Positions 29,252 through 39,031 are shown, counted from the stretch's first letter. The stretch: 52,207 bases of DNA from Noviherbaspirillum aerium (GCF_008929045.1 NZ_VFAH01000035.1:1-52207); one strand, 5' to 3'. A program made the numbers and translations. Notes: generated by a model from the sequence alone, not told the origin.

Positions 29252-29281
29252 AGTTGCCTATTTGAAATATTTCGCCATTCT
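29252..29281 (+). repeat. 30-nt direct repeat, copy 2
   Basis: Contains CCTATTTGAAATATTTCG; matches copy 1 at 25421-25450 with four differences. It lies just outside the IS5 remnant, between it and the J-domain gene. Confidence 0.45.
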
Positions 29282-29392
29282 GGAAGCACTACTGTGTCGT
29301 GCTGGCTCACAATGTTCGGTTGGTCGTAACCCGCCCTTTCAAGGACGAGCGTTTGGCCAAGTTGCAAACGAGAGCCGGTCAAAACTTATTGG

Positions 29393-30526
29393 TTAAAACA
29401 TCTCGGAAAACGGATCAAGGTCAAACCCTCTCCTTCGGACGATCTTATAAGCCTTCAGCCATTTTTTGAGATTCGTTGGCTCCCGAAGCGTTTCCACGTC
29501 CTCCTTCAAGCCAGCGATATCCTCACGAATCTGGGCGATGTCTCTTTCAAGCATATTGAACGCCATGGTCGGCGACAACGCTCCATAAGGCGGAAAATCA
29601 AAATGCGCGCGGAATGACATCTCGACCATGTCGAGTTCCTGCTGCAGTTCCGCTGACTGCTCCTTCAAGACCTTGTTGTAATGTTTCAATCGGTCTTCCG
29701 AGATAGAGTTGATCGCAGTCTGGTCGATCTGCTCGATTTCCAGTTGCAGCTCCAATAGTGCGAGCAAATCGTTGTTGCTGTAGGCGCTATTGACTCTTTG
29801 CATCAGCTCGGTTTTGCGCGCCCGCGCATTTGGGTCCGGTTCTTTGTCCGGATGCAGCGTGCTGGCCAGTTTCCGAAACACTTCCCGAATGGACTGGCTT
29901 ACCTGTTGTGCTTCGGCTTGCAACCGCGCGTCCTTCGCCATTGCTTTGGCTGATTTCTTCCGGCTGCTACGCGTAGCGGATGGGTTTTCAAAATCCTGCG
30001 CATCTTGATGCAATTTTTCGTGCAACTGCCTGCTGACATCGTCAAGGAAATCATCCGGGGTACGCATGTCAATGTCGTCTCCCAGTTCGACACCCAACAT
30101 GCTTTCCATCATGGCCTTGATCTCTTGATTGTCCTGCTCTTCTTCCGCGTCGTAATCGGAGCCACTGTGCCGGTTATAGATCTCCTTCAATTCCTCATGC
30201 TCACCAGAATCGAGCAGATCGGCAGCCAATGCGCAGATAAGGTGTTGCAGCTTGGTTCTGTCTGTCTTGCTGAATATCTTGTCGGCATAGAGCTGGTCGA
30301 AGATGTGCACGAGCCGGGCACGGTAGTCGTCAAAGTTTTGCAGGAGCGGATCGAACTCTCGTACGTACTTTTCTTGATAGAGCGGTATGGTCGTTTTCCA
30401 GGCGCTGAGCTGCTCACGCTGTTTGGCAATCTTCTTACTCAGCCGATTGAAGGTTTTTTGCGCGTTGGACAAAGAGGACGTTGCCTTTTGTTCAACGATG
30501 CGAACGTTGCCCGAGGAAGAAGCCAT
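29393..30526 (-). CDS. J-domain (DnaJ-like) protein, 377 aa
   Basis: A J domain lies in the middle of the chain (~205-265): helix II SQSIREVFRKLASTL, HPD at 225-227 (LHPDKEPD), then ARARKTELMQRVNSAYSNND. The HPD motif is what stimulates the ATPase of DnaK-type Hsp70 (family knowledge). The N-terminal ~130 residues and the C-terminal ~110 are predicted coiled coil, rich in Gln, Glu and Lys (KIAKQREQLSAWKTTIPLYQ). There is no Gly/Phe region or zinc fingers, so it is a class C J protein rather than DnaJ. It starts at ATG 30526. Its client is unknown. Confidence 0.82.
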   Translation of the reverse strand: MASSSGNVRIVEQKATSSLSNAQKTFNRLSKKIAKQREQLSAWKTTIPLYQEKYVREFDPLLQNFDDYRARLVHIFDQLYADKIFSKTDRTKLQHLICALAADLLDSGEHEELKEIYNRHSGSDYDAEEEQDNQEIKAMMESMLGVELGDDIDMRTPDDFLDDVSRQLHEKLHQDAQDFENPSATRSSRKKSAKAMAKDARLQAEAQQVSQSIREVFRKLASTLHPDKEPDPNARARKTELMQRVNSAYSNNDLLALLELQLEIEQIDQTAINSISEDRLKHYNKVLKEQSAELQQELDMVEMSFRAHFDFPPYGALSPTMAFNMLERDIAQIREDIAGLKEDVETLREPTNLKKWLKAYKIVRRRGFDLDPFSEMF

Positions 30527-30641
30527 GGCGACACACCACTACGAGTGAAAGGGCGAATTTACCGCAAATGAATAGAAATGCAAGTATGGTGGCGGCATGA
30601 ACTGTCTTTTACCTCATACTTCTGTCATGCGTTATCGCTGA

Positions 30642-31853
30642 CTAGGACTGCAAGTGACGGACCAGGACCTTGTAGACAAAATTGTTTTCCGGACAAGCGG
30701 ACAATAGGGCGCGGATTTCACCATGCGTCATTGCGTCTTGCCTTCCAGCTGCAGTAGAAGCCTTCATCAGCGCCGAGTAGGCGTCGAGCACATCTGGGCC
30801 CGTAATTTCATAGCCATGCCCTTGCGCAATGTGGCGTAGCGCTGCCATACCGGCGGCTATCGCGAAGTTGGATTGCTCGGTCGCGTAATCCCGGGCTGCA
30901 CGTGCCAGAGTGCGAGGGTCGGCAGGACTTTGGTTGACCAGTTCAATGGCCAGATCGAACAAGCCTGCATCCTTCGCTGCTGCAAACCACTTGCCTTCCT
31001 GTCCCGGATGATGCGCAACGAGGTCATGCAGAATGGTTTCAGCAGGCTTGCCAGGATATTTCTTTGCAATAGCGCGAAATGTCGCCAGATGCGCCGTACC
31101 CTGATTCGCATCCATCGCGTACCGTTTGTACGCTTCTTCTGCAAAGCCGGATGAGAGCAGGATAGCCTCGCATGTGTAGGCAATGTCCTGTACAGGTGCG
31201 TTCAATCCGTTGGACTCTTCCGCGTAACGAATGGCCTCGGCATGTCTGCCCATGGCGACCAGAGACTTCACGCCCCACCGCCTGTTCGGCCACCATTGAA
31301 ACCGCGCTTTCCCCAGCAGTGCCAGCAATTGCTGGTGCCGGCCAGCTGCATAAAGCGCGCTCAGGCAAGCGCTCGTCCCCTTGAAGTAGCGGAATTCAGT
31401 GGCCTGAGGATCTCACGCGTGCTCAACCAACGGAATGAATTCATCGGCCCATCTGGAGGCGATTTCCGGTGTCGCGCATAGCTCTCCCCAGAAATCAGTC
31501 AGTAATTCAAGATACGGGATCGCGTCATCCTCGACGGCACGCCATAGCCGTTCCAGCCATCGTTGACGTGTCTCATGCTCTGCCTGCGCATTAGCGATGA
31601 CCGCCACCAGGAATTCAATCGCGCGATTGACAGCAGTGCCAATGGCGCCAGACGAACTATCGACGTGCTCGATTGCCGGTGACAGCTTTTCGAGGAACAG
31701 GATCGCCCCTTCAGCGGCGAGTACAGGTTCTTTTCGGGCGACTTGTCGGATTTCGGATACCGCTTCCTTGATACGCAGGATGGCAGGTTGCGACTTCCAG
31801 GCAAAAGCGTGGCGCCTAAAACGCGGGGAAAATTGCCATTTATAGGAAATCAT
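30642..31853 (-). pseudogene. hypothetical helical-repeat protein gene interrupted by an in-frame TGA
   Basis: Two adjacent open stretches (31853-31413 and the run ending at 30642) are in the same frame, separated only by a TGA at 31413-31415. Reading through gives EHA-stop-DPQATEFRYFKGTSACL and then RWGVKSLVAMGRHAEAIRYA, a continuous alpha-helical repeat-like protein of ~403 residues. I recognise it as a conserved uncharacterised family but cannot name it. No frameshift is needed; one base change (for example TGG or CGA to TGA) explains the break. It is either a recent pseudogene, a sequence error, or two polypeptides. It sits between the J-domain gene and the RecD2-like helicase gene, all on the minus strand. 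Confidence 0.7.
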
Positions 31854-31943
31854 TGAATATGTGATGGTTTTCTCTCTGCTTACCCGTAAAGTCGATGCGG
31901 TCTGAGTTCCAGGAGGGCTGTTGTTGCATTGCCGATTGGATAT

Positions 31944-34142
31944 TCAGGATCGGCCAGCGGATAACCATTCTGCCAGTTTCGACCACCTTCGCTGCGTCTG
32001 TTTGCCTTTGACCGCCATGGCCAGCGCACGCTTTTGCCCGACCAGCACCACAAGGCGCTTACCACGCGTTATGCCGGTATAGATCAGGTTCCGCTTGAGC
32101 ATCATGAAATGCTGGGTCGATACCGGAATGACTACCACAGGGTATTCCGAGCCTTGTGACTTGTGGATGGTCGTTGCATAACACAACACTAGTTCATCCA
32201 GTTCGCCGAACGGGTAGCTGACCAGATGATCGTCGAAGTTTACCGTGAGCTCCTGCTCATCGGTATCGATATGCGCGACAAAACCGATATCACCATTGTA
32301 GACATCGCGATCGTAGTTGTTCTCAACCTGCATGACCTTGTCATGGACGCTGAAGTGGTAGCCAAACTTTTCAATACTGTGTTCTCCGGGCGGGTTCAGC
32401 GCTTTCTGCAGCAACTCATTGATACCGCGGGCGCCGGTCAGGCTCCTGTTCATTGGACAGAGCACCTGGATGTCCCGCAACGGATCAAGTTGGAATTTGT
32501 TCGGCAGACGTGTCTTGACCAACCCAACAATCGTCTCTGCAATAGCCTCCGGTTCCTCAGCAGGCACGAGGTAGAAGTCTGACGATTCACCCTTGTTCGG
32601 CAGAGTGGGGAAGAGCCCCTGATTGATCTGATGAGCGCTGCGTATGATGCGAGACGTCGCAGCTTGCCGGAACACCTCGGTCAGGCGCACAACGGGCACG
32701 GCAGCGGAATTGATCAAATCCGATAGCACTTGCCCTGGACCCACTGACGGAAGCTGGTCGACATCGCCGACAAGAATGACCGCCGCCTTGCTCGGCACTG
32801 CCTTGAGCAGTTGATTGGTCAGTGGTACATCGATCATCGAGCACTCGTCAGCCACCAATAAGTCGCAATCCAGCGGAAAGTCTTCGTTGCGTTTGAACTC
32901 TCCGTTGGCCGGATTGATTTCAAGCAGGCGGTGAATGGTCTTTGCCTCAAGACCGGTCGATTCGGACAATCGCTTGGCAGCCCGTCCCGTTGGGGCACAC
33001 AATAATGCACGTACCTGTTTAGCGCGCAGGATAGTGAGTATCGCATTCACCAGGGTGGTCTTGCCGACACCAGGTCCCCCAGTAATGACCAGCATCTTCG
33101 ACGACAACGCCAGGCGAACCGCCTGCTGCTGGCTGTCGGCAAGTTCAATGGTCAGCTTTTGTTCTACCCATGATATGGCGTTGTCGGCATCGATCTCCTT
33201 CCACGGCGGCTGGCCAGACTTCAGCCGTCCCACGTGTGAGGCGATGGCGCGCTCGGCTTGGTAAAGCGCGGCTAGAAAGACACTCGGGATACCGTCGACC
33301 GTATCGGCGATGAGGGTACCTTCGGTCAATTCCTGATCAATCGCTTCCTCGATCACGGGCTCGGCAATGTCCAGCAGCTTGACGGCCAGCTTGACCAATT
33401 CACTCCGGGACAAGCCGCAATGGCCTTCGGTAGAGGCTTCTGCCAGCGCATAGGACACACCAGCGCGGGCACGGAGCGGCGAATCCGCCGCGATGCCGAT
33501 TTTGCGGGCAATGGTGTCGGCCGACAGAAATCCAATGCCGCGGATATCCTGCGCCAGGCGGTAGGGGTTTTCGGTAACAATAGAAATTGCATCCGCACCG
33601 TAAGTCTTGAAGATGCGTACTGCACGAGAGGTGGATACGCCGTTACCATGCAGGAAGACCATGATCTCGCGGATGATCTTTTGGTCTGCCCAGCCCGCAA
33701 TGATCTTCTTTGCGCGTATTTCCCCGATGCCTTCGATGTCGCGTAATCGCGCCGGCGTTTGTTCGATCACATCGAATACTGCCGCGCCAAACGCTTTCAC
33801 CAGCCGGCCCGCATAGACTGGGCCAATTCCCTTGACCATGCCTGAACCGAGATAGCGCTCTATCCCTTTCAGGGTATTGGGGGGCGATATTTTGACGAAG
33901 ACTGCCTTGAACTGCTTGCCATGTTCACGATCGGTCACCCAGTTGCCGGATGCCGAGGCATACTCGCCAGGCGTTACCATGGGCGTATGGCCAATCAGCG
34001 TAACAAGTTCTCGCTCGACTTTGACTTTCAGGCGTAAGACACAAAAGCCGTTATCGGGATTGTGAAACGTCACGCGTTCCACCAAGCCAGCGAGATGATC
34101 CAGTTCAGACCGGGATGCAGGGGTAGTCGAATGAGCGGGCAT
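31944..34142 (-). CDS. recD2: RecD2-like ATP-dependent DNA helicase, 732 aa
   Basis: 5'-3' helicase of superfamily 1B. The ATG at 34142 (MPAHSTTPASRSEL) is used because the 46 residues an upstream start would add are unlike the family N-terminus. An N-terminal OB-like region (LVERVTFHNPDNGFCVLRLK) precedes tandem helix-hairpin-helix segments (GIGPVYAGRL, IEGIGEIRAKKII), the RecD2 hallmark absent from RecBCD RecD. Walker A GGPGVGKTTL lies near 355-364 and DECSMID near 432; motifs GDVDQLPSVGPG and TIHKSQGSEYPVV (near 664) complete the core. No recB or recC is nearby, which fits the stand-alone RecD2/YrrC type. No clear Shine-Dalgarno precedes the start. Confidence 0.92.
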   Translation of the reverse strand: MPAHSTTPASRSELDHLAGLVERVTFHNPDNGFCVLRLKVKVERELVTLIGHTPMVTPGEYASASGNWVTDREHGKQFKAVFVKISPPNTLKGIERYLGSGMVKGIGPVYAGRLVKAFGAAVFDVIEQTPARLRDIEGIGEIRAKKIIAGWADQKIIREIMVFLHGNGVSTSRAVRIFKTYGADAISIVTENPYRLAQDIRGIGFLSADTIARKIGIAADSPLRARAGVSYALAEASTEGHCGLSRSELVKLAVKLLDIAEPVIEEAIDQELTEGTLIADTVDGIPSVFLAALYQAERAIASHVGRLKSGQPPWKEIDADNAISWVEQKLTIELADSQQQAVRLALSSKMLVITGGPGVGKTTLVNAILTILRAKQVRALLCAPTGRAAKRLSESTGLEAKTIHRLLEINPANGEFKRNEDFPLDCDLLVADECSMIDVPLTNQLLKAVPSKAAVILVGDVDQLPSVGPGQVLSDLINSAAVPVVRLTEVFRQAATSRIIRSAHQINQGLFPTLPNKGESSDFYLVPAEEPEAIAETIVGLVKTRLPNKFQLDPLRDIQVLCPMNRSLTGARGINELLQKALNPPGEHSIEKFGYHFSVHDKVMQVENNYDRDVYNGDIGFVAHIDTDEQELTVNFDDHLVSYPFGELDELVLCYATTIHKSQGSEYPVVVIPVSTQHFMMLKRNLIYTGITRGKRLVVLVGQKRALAMAVKGKQTQRRWSKLAEWLSAGRS

Positions 34143-34289
34143 GGTTGAAGGCGTGCATCGGTTCCATAATAGATGGCAATATAGTATCGCTTCTTCTGGC
34201 AATGTAACGTATTTGCGGACCATCGGCCTCGACTCGCCTTCCATGGAATATGAGGCGAGAATGACCAACTTCATGTGCAAGTTCGTTCG

Positions 34290-34517
34290 CTAACTGCCTT
34301 GGGTATATCGCCCCGGAGAACCGAAGTCGATAATGTGCAGGTCTATGCTGCGGCTGTGGTCCTGACAGACCAGTACACGATCATGCTTCATGATTTGCAT
34401 GCACACACATTGGTAGTGGAAGGGCAGTGATTGCCCAATCGAGGGGGCCGGCTTTCTGACGAGCCTGCCATTTTTGTTCCTCGAGAAATTCAGTTGATGT
34501 GTAAAGGAATGGGGCAT
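34290..34517 (-). CDS. possible small protein, 75 aa
   Basis: The C-terminal part (YQCVCMQIMKHDRVLVCQDH then SIDLHIIDFGSPGR) reads like paired beta strands and looks protein-like, whereas the N-terminus is low in information. It lies upstream of the helicase gene on the same strand, with ~150 bp between. No family is recognised, so this is a tentative call in the 34143-34605 gap. Confidence 0.35.
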   Translation of the reverse strand: MPHSFTHQLNFSRNKNGRLVRKPAPSIGQSLPFHYQCVCMQIMKHDRVLVCQDHSRSIDLHIIDFGSPGRYTQGS

Positions 34518-34605
34518 TCGGGCTCACATTTTTGTCATTCATCATTCCCTTATTGATGCTAAGTGGTTATGCTGCTGGCAAATGTTTATCTCAAAGGAGG
34601 CAAAG

Positions 34606-35259
34606 ATGCCACTACGCCGTGGAACCGCACAAAAGATTCTGTCAGAACCCGAATTCAAACTCGTCGATGAGAGCTTCACACCAGCTGTCAGTGCGCTGAG
34701 TGAGAAGGCATTGAGTCAACGGATTGAACGCTCCCGCAAGCTCCGTGATAAGTATCAGGCCTTGGCCGAGCGTCAGCAGGCCAAGATCGGCACTGCCACA
34801 TCAAAAGGTGGAAAAGCGGGAGGTCAGGCAGCGGCAAAGTCACAGCTGAAGGACACGCTGTACAAACACCGCATGCTGAGCGAGACGCTCGCGCGCTTCG
34901 AGAAGACATCGAACGCCAATGCGAAAGGCAGTGCGGATATGGGCAAGGTCGCAGCAGTTAAGAAGACCAGTACAAAAAAAGCCGTGAAGGCGCCAGCTGG
35001 AAAAGCAGCAAAGAGCACGCGATCGGGCGTACGGGCTGCCTCAACGAAACCGGTGACTAAGCCCTCTGCCGGGGTAACTAATCGCGCTGCTAAGAAGTCG
35101 AAGGAAACCTTGAGCCAAGGTACGGCAGCCAAGAAGGTCGCCACTAAAAAACCTGCTGCGAAAAAGGCTGCTCCAGTAAAGGCAGTACCAAAGAAAGCGC
35201 CCCGTACCCGTGCCAATAAATCCAGTACTGCTCAGCGAAGACACGCAACCACATCCTGA
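34606..35259 (+). CDS. lysine/alanine-rich histone H1-like protein, 217 aa
   Basis: The ATG at 34606 is fixed by a strong AGGAGG at 34595-34600; an upstream in-frame ATG at 34582 has none. Residues ~1-100 are a folded-looking helical region (MPLRRGTAQKILSEPEFKLV, then RSRKLRDKYQALAERQQAKI). Residues ~110-217 are a low-complexity basic tail of Lys, Ala, Pro and Thr repeats (KKVATKKPAAKKAAPVKAV), like the tails of bacterial H1-like nucleoid proteins such as AlgP or BpH1. It is likely to bind nucleic acid without sequence specificity; the role of the N-terminal part is unknown. Confidence 0.72.
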   Translation: MPLRRGTAQKILSEPEFKLVDESFTPAVSALSEKALSQRIERSRKLRDKYQALAERQQAKIGTATSKGGKAGGQAAAKSQLKDTLYKHRMLSETLARFEKTSNANAKGSADMGKVAAVKKTSTKKAVKAPAGKAAKSTRSGVRAASTKPVTKPSAGVTNRAAKKSKETLSQGTAAKKVATKKPAAKKAAPVKAVPKKAPRTRANKSSTAQRRHATTS

Positions 35260-35396
35260 CGCTGCAGCAAGCCGCTCGGTTCGTATGACGTTTGAGCATC
35301 GGGAGCTGTGTCCAGGCTACGTTCGCTGCAACCAATCCCGTTATCGATTCTGCGAGCGTACCGAGACGGCACTGTAAGTACTAATGACGATGGACG

Positions 35397-36563
35397 TCAG
35401 GTCGAACACGCATGCGTAACGGGCTCTTGCTTCATCGACACTCGATTGCGTCCTCCCTGCTTGGCCGTATATAAGGCGGCATCGGCACGCGTAACAAGCG
35501 AATTGAGCGTGTCCTCCAGTTTTTGAGTCGCTACGCCGATGCTCAGGGTCACGCTTGACAGTAGTGCATGAGATTGTTCAATTCTTACCCGCAGGCGATC
35601 CGCTACCGCGGCTGCGCCTGACGGGCCGGTTTCTGGCATTAGCACGGCGAATTCATCACCGCCCATACGGCACAGTGAATCGATGCTTCTCAGTTCCTGC
35701 TGTACCTCATGCACAAAGTCTTGCAGTACACGGTCGCCGGCAGCGTGGCCATGCATGTCATTGACCGGCTTGAAGTTGTCCATGTCGATCAGCAGCAGCG
35801 ACATCGGCCTGCCGGTGCGCACCACGCGTGCGATCTCACGGTTTCCAATTTCGAAAAAAGCGCGGCGCGATAAGGCCCCGGTCAGGAAGTCATGGTTCGC
35901 AGCATGCTCGGCCAGAAGCAGAATGCGCCGATGCGCAATCAATAGGGCACCGAAGGCCAGTACCGGCAAGGCAAAGGCGCCAGCAGCAAGGATGAGCACG
36001 TTCCAGCCCGACGGTTCTAGCAGAGATGCGGGAGGGCTGCTGGTAAAGGCTTGCCGCAGCACACGGTAGATGTGGCCGGCTGCGATCGTGCTGCACATCG
36101 CCAGAATGAAGAATTTAGGATAGTAGGGGCGGCGCCATTCAGCCCTCGCGCGCAGCAAGGTGTAACCGATGGCACCTGCGATGCCAGCTTGATACAGGGA
36201 AGCTATGACTGTCCTGGCCAGGAAAGAATCGTGCACGTAGTGAAAGTAGCCAACGGCTGCCGTCAATCCGGTGACGATGGCGGCAAGGGTGCGCGTATGG
36301 GCCGGCCGCCTGAACAGTCGACGGTAACCGACCAGGACCGCCGCCGATGCAGCGGCATAGACGCCATTGGCCACTTCATAGGCGAAGAACGGGGACAACT
36401 CGCGACCATAGGCGTATAGGATGTTACCGGCCATGCCCAGCACACTGGCCAGAATAATCTGCCGAATTCCCTTTACGCCGTTCTCTCGGAAGGAAAACAG
36501 GACAAGGAAGGTAACAAAGCACAGCAGCGAGGCAATCAGGAAGACTTGTTGGGTACTTAACAT
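35397..36563 (-). CDS. membrane-anchored diguanylate cyclase (GGDEF), 388 aa
   Basis: Makes cyclic di-GMP from two GTP. The ATG at 36563 (MLSTQQVFLIASLLCFVTFL) is preferred because it places a membrane helix at the N-terminus. About six to seven membrane helices fill residues 5-215. The GGDEF domain spans ~225-380, with the intact active site MGGDEFAVL and an I-site R-S-I-D five residues before it, so product inhibition is expected. The domain ends VATQKLEDTLNSLVTRADAA. The membrane part is not a MASE type I can name. A decayed sequence near 3.8 kb matches this C-terminus closely. Confidence 0.92.
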   Translation of the reverse strand: MLSTQQVFLIASLLCFVTFLVLFSFRENGVKGIRQIILASVLGMAGNILYAYGRELSPFFAYEVANGVYAAASAAVLVGYRRLFRRPAHTRTLAAIVTGLTAAVGYFHYVHDSFLARTVIASLYQAGIAGAIGYTLLRARAEWRRPYYPKFFILAMCSTIAAGHIYRVLRQAFTSSPPASLLEPSGWNVLILAAGAFALPVLAFGALLIAHRRILLLAEHAANHDFLTGALSRRAFFEIGNREIARVVRTGRPMSLLLIDMDNFKPVNDMHGHAAGDRVLQDFVHEVQQELRSIDSLCRMGGDEFAVLMPETGPSGAAAVADRLRVRIEQSHALLSSVTLSIGVATQKLEDTLNSLVTRADAALYTAKQGGRNRVSMKQEPVTHACST

Positions 36564-36796
36564 AGGCGATGGCGGACACAGGTGGTCGACGCCAGAAAAC
36601 GGATGGATGGTGCGCAACGCAATTATCCTAACATAGGTGCATTTCTCTTAAGCAATACCCTGCAGTGCAAGTTACGTTGCTCGACAATAGGCGGCAGTAG
36701 AAAAAGGCACGATGGAATGGATGTGAACAGCGGCTCCGACTTGCGACTTCAAATTCAAAAATTACTGCAACCTATTGTCGAAGAAGGACTTTTCCA

Positions 36797-36837
36797 ATAA
36801 TCCACATTGTCTGTGGACAACTTTGTGAATAACCGGG
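36797..36837 (+). promoter_or_regulatory. cluster of DnaA-box-like 9-mers
   Basis: AATCCACA, TGTGGACAA and TGTGAATAA occur within ~35 bp, each one or two bases from the DnaA box TTATCCACA or its complement; the first two form an inverted repeat. They lie in the 545-bp gap 36564-37108, which otherwise shows no supported gene. This may be a DnaA titration or regulatory site, or chance. Confidence 0.3.
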
Positions 36838-37108
36838 GCTTGACACCGGAAACGCTTAAGTACCATGCGGGTTCTGGCTAAATTGCCTTCTTCTTGAGCA
36901 CCATCTGGAACTGATATAAATCAATGGCTTACGGAAAGTGTGTCGTTCCTGTGTGCAAGATCTTATAAATAACAAAAGATATTTTTTACAACGCTGTTGA
37001 ATGTGCACAACCCTAGTGCGTCGACAGAATGTCAAGTCCCAAATAGCGTATTTACAGCGATGGGAATGACGAAGTCCGCTACCGCAATGTGCTTGTTGAA
37101 ATCGGCGG

Positions 37109-37951
37109 CTAGACAGACCGGGCGATCTCAGCCAGTGCAGCATCGATACAGCCACGCATCGCCCGACCCGTCATGTAGGTGCGCAGGGATGGATTTCTTC
37201 TTGCGGCAGCGGTCAGCGAGCGATCGCTGTCTCCTGGCAGGTCCGGATTGGCACCCGCGCCAAGAAGATAATCAACTGCCTCGATGACGCCGCGCTGTCC
37301 CGCCTGGAAAAGCGCAGTTTCGCGTTTTTCATTGAGCACGTTCACATCGGCGCCCGCGTCAATCAATAGGCGCATCTGGTCCACCCGCCCACACCGTGCA
37401 GCTCCGAACAGGGGCGTCTCGCCTTGCTTGTCACGTGCTTCGGGATCCGCTCCCGCAGCCAACAGCGTCGCAGTCATCGCCGCCGTGGTTGCCGCATGCA
37501 GAGCCGTAACCTGTTTTCCGCCAAGAGCATTGGCATCAGCGCCGGCATCTAGCAGGCGTCGCACAATGCCTGACTTGCCGTGCCGCGCTGCCATGATGAG
37601 TGGTGTGTCTATGTTTGCGCGGCTGACGTTGACATCGTCGCCGGCGTTAATCAACCAGTTGACAACATCGTCGAGGCCCATGCCGGCTGCCAGATGGAGG
37701 CCCCGCAGCCCTCGTTTATTGTGAATGCGCCAGTCAATGCCGCGCTTGAGCAGGAAAAGCGTGCAGTCCGCGCAGCTGGCCTGAATGGCATGGAATAGGG
37801 CGGTTTGGCGGAGACGATCGACGGTGTTGATGTCCACCCCACGCTCATCCAGCAGCAAGGCGATCGTGTCGACCGCACCTGCCGAAGCAGCCGCGAGGAA
37901 GCTTTCGTTGTCGTTGCGTTGCCGGGTTTGGTGATCGGTCTCGAGATTCAT
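37109..37951 (-). CDS. ankyrin repeat protein, 280 aa
   Basis: About seven ankyrin repeats run from ~15 to 260, with good consensus units such as TPLIMAARHGKSGIVRRLLD followed by AGADANAL, and TPLFGAARCGRVDQMRLLID followed by AGADVNVL. The ATG at 37951 (MNLETDHQTRQRND) is preferred over a start 32 codons upstream, which would add non-repeat sequence. There is no signal peptide or membrane helix, so it is probably cytoplasmic. Ankyrin repeats bind proteins; the partner is unknown. It stands alone. Confidence 0.88.
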   Translation of the reverse strand: MNLETDHQTRQRNDNESFLAAASAGAVDTIALLLDERGVDINTVDRLRQTALFHAIQASCADCTLFLLKRGIDWRIHNKRGLRGLHLAAGMGLDDVVNWLINAGDDVNVSRANIDTPLIMAARHGKSGIVRRLLDAGADANALGGKQVTALHAATTAAMTATLLAAGADPEARDKQGETPLFGAARCGRVDQMRLLIDAGADVNVLNEKRETALFQAGQRGVIEAVDYLLGAGANPDLPGDSDRSLTAAARRNPSLRTYMTGRAMRGCIDAALAEIARSV

Positions 37952-38227
37952 GGGTATTGGGCTTCTGTCTAGGTAGAGGCGCGGTGAAGGGAATCGCATA
38001 TCCCAACAAAAGGTGGACAGGTCCTCTTGGTTGCGTTCATCAATCATCTATGACAACAGCTAGCGGAAAAAATCCCCGCGATGCAACTTTTGCGGTCACT
38101 GTGCGACCGTGTTGCGTGCTACACCGACATCTCAATGACTATTTAGCAAGTATGGCGGCAATTCCATTAGTGCCAGACGAGGCATCGCAAGACCTGACCG
38201 GTAAAAAGCGAATCAGGTACGGGCCCC

Positions 38228-38812
38228 TTAGCAATGCAGAGCGACTTGACGGTCCCGGGCTTTGGATCGCTCCTGGCGAATCCAATCCTGCGTGGTGACA
38301 GATTGCGGCTGGCGGGCCTTCGAATCCAGGTATTGGACATGCTGGTCGAGGAGGCCACATTCCTCGGTCGCGGACTGGGGCCTCCCCATTGTTACAACAC
38401 TTTGTCGGCCACCGTGCTGTCCTTCAGCAGCTTTGCGCTGCGCCATCAGCATCAGTAAATCAGCTTTCGGAGGACTAACGATTCCGCCAGAGTCGTGTAA
38501 CACGACGGTTTTTGTTTGCGTACCTTCGGGGCATTCGCTATTCGAATAAGTTGTTTTGCCACCGACAGTACATTTCCTGATCCCGTGTGCAGACGAAGGA
38601 GGGATGGCTGCAGCGTCAGACGCATTGCCCTCAGGTTGACGATCTGTTCGCGAAGTGGAAATGTTGCGGTCCGTGAGGTTCCTCGGTTGCTCAGGCGCCT
38701 TTTGCCATGAAGGCGTAGAGATCGACGTCGACCTATCCAGTAACCATAAGCCGCCGCCAACGATGGCGATAGCGAGTAGGGTTGATACCAAGATGTCTTT
38801 TTGTATACGCAT
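38228..38812 (-). CDS. DUF4124-type envelope protein, 194 aa
   Basis: The N-terminus is one hydrophobic helix (ILVSTLLAIAIVGGGLWLLD, ~7-26), likely a signal anchor. A low-complexity linker follows, then the DUF4124 core near residues 75-105 (IRKCTVGGKTTYSNSECPEG), with the conserved Lys-Cys and Tyr-Ser-Asn-Ser-Glu-Cys pattern whose two Cys may form a disulfide in the periplasm. The C-terminal third is helical and Gln/Arg-rich (CGLLDQHVQYLDSKARQPQS). Function of the family is unknown. No operon partner. Confidence 0.8.
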   Translation of the reverse strand: MRIQKDILVSTLLAIAIVGGGLWLLDRSTSISTPSWQKAPEQPRNLTDRNISTSRTDRQPEGNASDAAAIPPSSAHGIRKCTVGGKTTYSNSECPEGTQTKTVVLHDSGGIVSPPKADLLMLMAQRKAAEGQHGGRQSVVTMGRPQSATEECGLLDQHVQYLDSKARQPQSVTTQDWIRQERSKARDRQVALHC

Positions 38813-39031
38813 GTTGAGGACGGCCTTATCGCTTGCCTGAGTGCAGATCTAACAATTAGAGCGCAAAGGTAATGGACGCGCATCCCACAAATATGAGACG
38901 CATGAAGGTTGAGTGGGCCGGGGAAGGACTGTAGCAAAAATGCCGCACGAGATGACAAAAGAAGTAGCTTGTCACCAAAACACGTTACCCTTAAAGCCGT
39001 CGAAAATTGCACAGTTACACAGGGGATCAGG

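Noticed and set aside
36797-36837. Chromosomal origin oriC
   Set aside because: There are too few DnaA-type boxes, no AT-rich unwinding element and no dnaA, dnaN or rnpA nearby.
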